From NCBI GenBank assembly GCA_004524385.1, contig SDNM01000065.1:1-7650 (forward strand): 7,650 nucleotides of DNA. The letters run 5' to 3'. This document shows positions 6,302 to 7,650 of this stretch, in pieces. The notes beneath the pieces are model-generated. The model ran no database searches. It worked only from the letters and a program-made list of their open reading frames with translations, and was not told the origin of the DNA. Made by a program: the position numbers and the translations under genes. Source of the stretch: Promethearchaeota archaeon (GTDB taxonomy: Archaea > Asgardarchaeota > Lokiarchaeia > Sigyniarchaeales > SOKP01). Numbering within the stretch: the stretch's first letter is position 1; each line of letters opens with the position of its first letter.

Positions 6302-6362
6302 AAATTAATTAATTTTTTAAAGATTTTAAAGATTTTAAATTAATTAATTTTTTAAAGATTTT
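6302..6362. repeat. Perfect 26-bp direct repeat, 35-bp period, at a gene junction
   Basis: The same 26 bases occur at 6302-6327 and 6337-6362, separated by AAAGATTTT (plus strand), itself a copy of the repeat's end. On the minus strand the repeat starts AAAATCTTTAAAAAATTAAT. It covers the last codons and stop of the 350-aa gene and the space before the GNAT gene. The period is 35, not a multiple of three, so the two copies are read in different frames: one as KIFKKLIN, the other as LKSLKN and stop. Confidence 0.9.
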
Positions 6363-7361
6363 TTCTTTATTTTCTTTCTTGGTGATGAAAAAGAGATAAT
6401 CGTTAATATTAGGAATAATAGGTGAGATAAATAACAATTCTTCTTCAGGAAACCATAGATCAATATCTTGTTCCATAATTTCTTTTTCAAAAAATTCTTT
6501 TAAATGGGTAATATTTATGATCACATCTTTTATTTCTTTTCCCGTATTATTTTGAACCGTAATTTCCAATTCTTGACTATCTTCGATTATAGATACATTA
6601 GTTATAATAAATGGTGTTTTTAACGCTAATTCATTTGCGGCTTTTGTAGAGGGATCAAATAATTTAATATTATTTAAAAAAAAGTCAGTTTTTTTAATAT
6701 CACCTATGGCTGATACATCAATTCCTTTTAAAGCTAAATATGAAAGTGCTTTTTGTTGGTTCATTAAATCCGTATCTTTTTGCTTTATTGTATTGTGAAA
6801 GTAGTTTTCAGTAATTTTATCAATCATATTATTAAGATCCTTCTTTATTTTCATGCCTTCATTAATAATTTTCTTGATCTCCGGAGTTTTAATAATTTCA
6901 TCTTTAGCAATCTCACATTCAATTATTTTAAATAATTTGTCATCAAACTTTTCTTTTATTTCTTCTGTTATTAAATGTATAAGTTCATCCCCGAAGATTG
7001 CTATATCATTTGAAACTGATGCAATTACAACAATTATCTCAGGAGACTCCTCCTTAAGGCCGGCTCGTCTTTTTTTTCTCTTAGATTTAGTTAGAAATTT
7101 TTTACCAAAAAAAGTATAACCTTTAAATTCAAGGTCGATATGATCCAATGGTTCTTGCTCTTCAATAGATAAAAACCATACAGGATGATATTTGATAGGA
7201 CGCATAAATCGTTTATTATCTTTAAGTTTAGATCCTTCTTCAAATGGAAAAATTAGGAGTGGAACATGACCTTTAGCTTCGTCAAAATATAGAATGTAAA
7301 CCACACAGATTTCTTCTTTTAAAGCTTTTTCTAGTGATTTAGAATTAAATAAGTCTACCAT
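6309..7361 (-). CDS. Unknown two-part protein, complete copy of a tandem paralog pair
   Basis: A 350-aa protein of a family I cannot name. No signal peptide or membrane segment is evident. Residues about 17-155 look like an alpha/beta domain: strands VVYILYFDEAKGHVPLLIFP (20-39) and HPVWFLSIE (59-67), a basic patch KRKKRR (94-99), and IIVVIASVSNDIAIFGDEL (109-127) leading into a long helix. A longin- or roadblock-like fold is possible but only a guess. Residues about 155-215 are helical and charged. Residues about 250-330 are a beta-rich domain with ELEITVQNNTGKEIKDVIINI (264-284) and the block WFPEEELLFISPIIPN (303-318), suggesting an immunoglobulin-like sandwich. The ATG at 7361 is used; TTG at 7364 adds one residue. 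No Shine-Dalgarno is seen. The gene follows a close paralog by 36 bases. The extreme C-terminus (LKSLKSLKN) comes from a local DNA duplication. Confidence 0.85.
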   Translation of the reverse strand: MVDLFNSKSLEKALKEEICVVYILYFDEAKGHVPLLIFPFEEGSKLKDNKRFMRPIKYHPVWFLSIEEQEPLDHIDLEFKGYTFFGKKFLTKSKRKKRRAGLKEESPEIIVVIASVSNDIAIFGDELIHLITEEIKEKFDDKLFKIIECEIAKDEIIKTPEIKKIINEGMKIKKDLNNMIDKITENYFHNTIKQKDTDLMNQQKALSYLALKGIDVSAIGDIKKTDFFLNNIKLFDPSTKAANELALKTPFIITNVSIIEDSQELEITVQNNTGKEIKDVIINITHLKEFFEKEIMEQDIDLWFPEEELLFISPIIPNINDYLFFITKKENKEKIFKKLINLKSLKSLKN

Positions 7362-7397
7362 CAAGAGAAATAAATAATTAATCTTCTAAAAAAATTT

Positions 7398-7650
7398 CTA
7401 ATTATGTTTAATGAATGCATTTAAATCTATTTTTTTTGAAAAACATTGATTCTTATTGTGTTCAATAAATAAATGATACTCGTTAACATTAGGAATAATT
7501 GGCGAAATAAACAATAATTCCTCTTCTGGGAACCATTTATCTATAGGATAATTCATAATTTCTGTTTCGAGAAATTCCTTTAAATAGGTAATTTTTATAG
7601 AAAGATTATTATATTCCTTTTGAGAATTGTTTTGAACAATAATTTCAAAT
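7398..7650 (-). CDS. C-terminal part of an upstream paralog of the 350-aa protein (cut by window edge)
   Basis: From the window edge, 83 codons run open to a TAG at 7400-7398. The protein aligns without gaps to the C-terminal beta-rich domain of the 350-aa protein from residue 264 on: I count 41 identical of the first 62 aligned residues. Sixteen consecutive residues are the same (WFPEEELLFISPIIPN). The last 20 residues diverge and end in IDLNAFIKHN. The N-terminal part lies outside the window. The gene is on the same strand, 36 bases upstream of its paralog, so it is a tandem duplicate and probably in the same transcript. A run of seven Ts directly follows its stop (7394-7388) and could weaken read-through. 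Confidence 0.85.
   Translation of the reverse strand, partial: FEIIVQNNSQKEYNNLSIKITYLKEFLETEIMNYPIDKWFPEEELLFISPIIPNVNEYHLFIEHNKNQCFSKKIDLNAFIKHN

Noticed and set aside
6853..7119. Plus-strand 88-codon open frame
   Set aside because: It is antisense to the 350-aa gene, whose own coding sense is confirmed by its paralog. The hydrophobic, Ser-rich translation is a by-product.
1..7650. tRNA, rRNA, CRISPR arrays, insertion sequences, origins
   Set aside because: No cloverleaf, spaced repeat array, transposase or terminal inverted repeats were seen on either strand.

Overview
The window is strongly AT-rich and every gene I can support lies on the minus strand, so biological order runs from position 7650 down to 1. 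It looks archaeal. The signs are the SCP2-type thiolase with an HMG-CoA-synthase-like/DUF35 partner, BRE/TATA-like elements about 25-30 bases upstream of starts, mixed use of GGAGGT/GAGGTGA ribosome binding sites and none, and T-rich stretches after genes. The unknown tandem paralogs (6309-7650) have the flavour of Asgard/Lokiarchaeota-type lineage-specific proteins, but that is an impression, not a demonstration.

Layout in transcription order. (a) 7650-5803: the 3' end of one unknown gene, a complete paralog of it (350 aa), then a GNAT acetyltransferase, closely spaced and probably one transcript. A perfect 26-bp direct repeat with a 35-bp period spans the end of the 350-aa gene. (b) 5632-2973: an HMG-CoA-synthase-like protein fused to a DUF35 zinc-ribbon/OB domain, then an SCP2-type thiolase with a clear Shine-Dalgarno. 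The HMGS-like gene is odd in two ways. Its N-terminal coding segment is separated from the body by two in-frame stop codons inside a 30-nt, hairpin-containing insertion. The residues expected for HMG-CoA synthase chemistry also appear replaced. A T-rich terminator-like run follows the thiolase. (c) 2828-363: a TIGR04076-family small protein, a MoxR-type AAA+ ATPase and a CoxE-like VWA protein; the last two form the classic MoxR/VWA pair. (d) 289-1: a DUF2283 protein with its own apparently leaderless promoter, overlapping the start of a DUF4258-like gene cut by the window edge, a toxin-antitoxin-like pair.

How they may work together: the thiolase and HMGS-like/DUF35 protein probably form one acyl-CoA Claisen/thiolysis complex, with the DUF35 part bridging the subunits as in archaeal thiolase/HMGS complexes. 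The MoxR and VWA proteins probably act together as a maturation chaperone on an unknown target. No RNA genes, CRISPR arrays, transposases or origins were recognised. The non-coding stretches are all under 300 bases.
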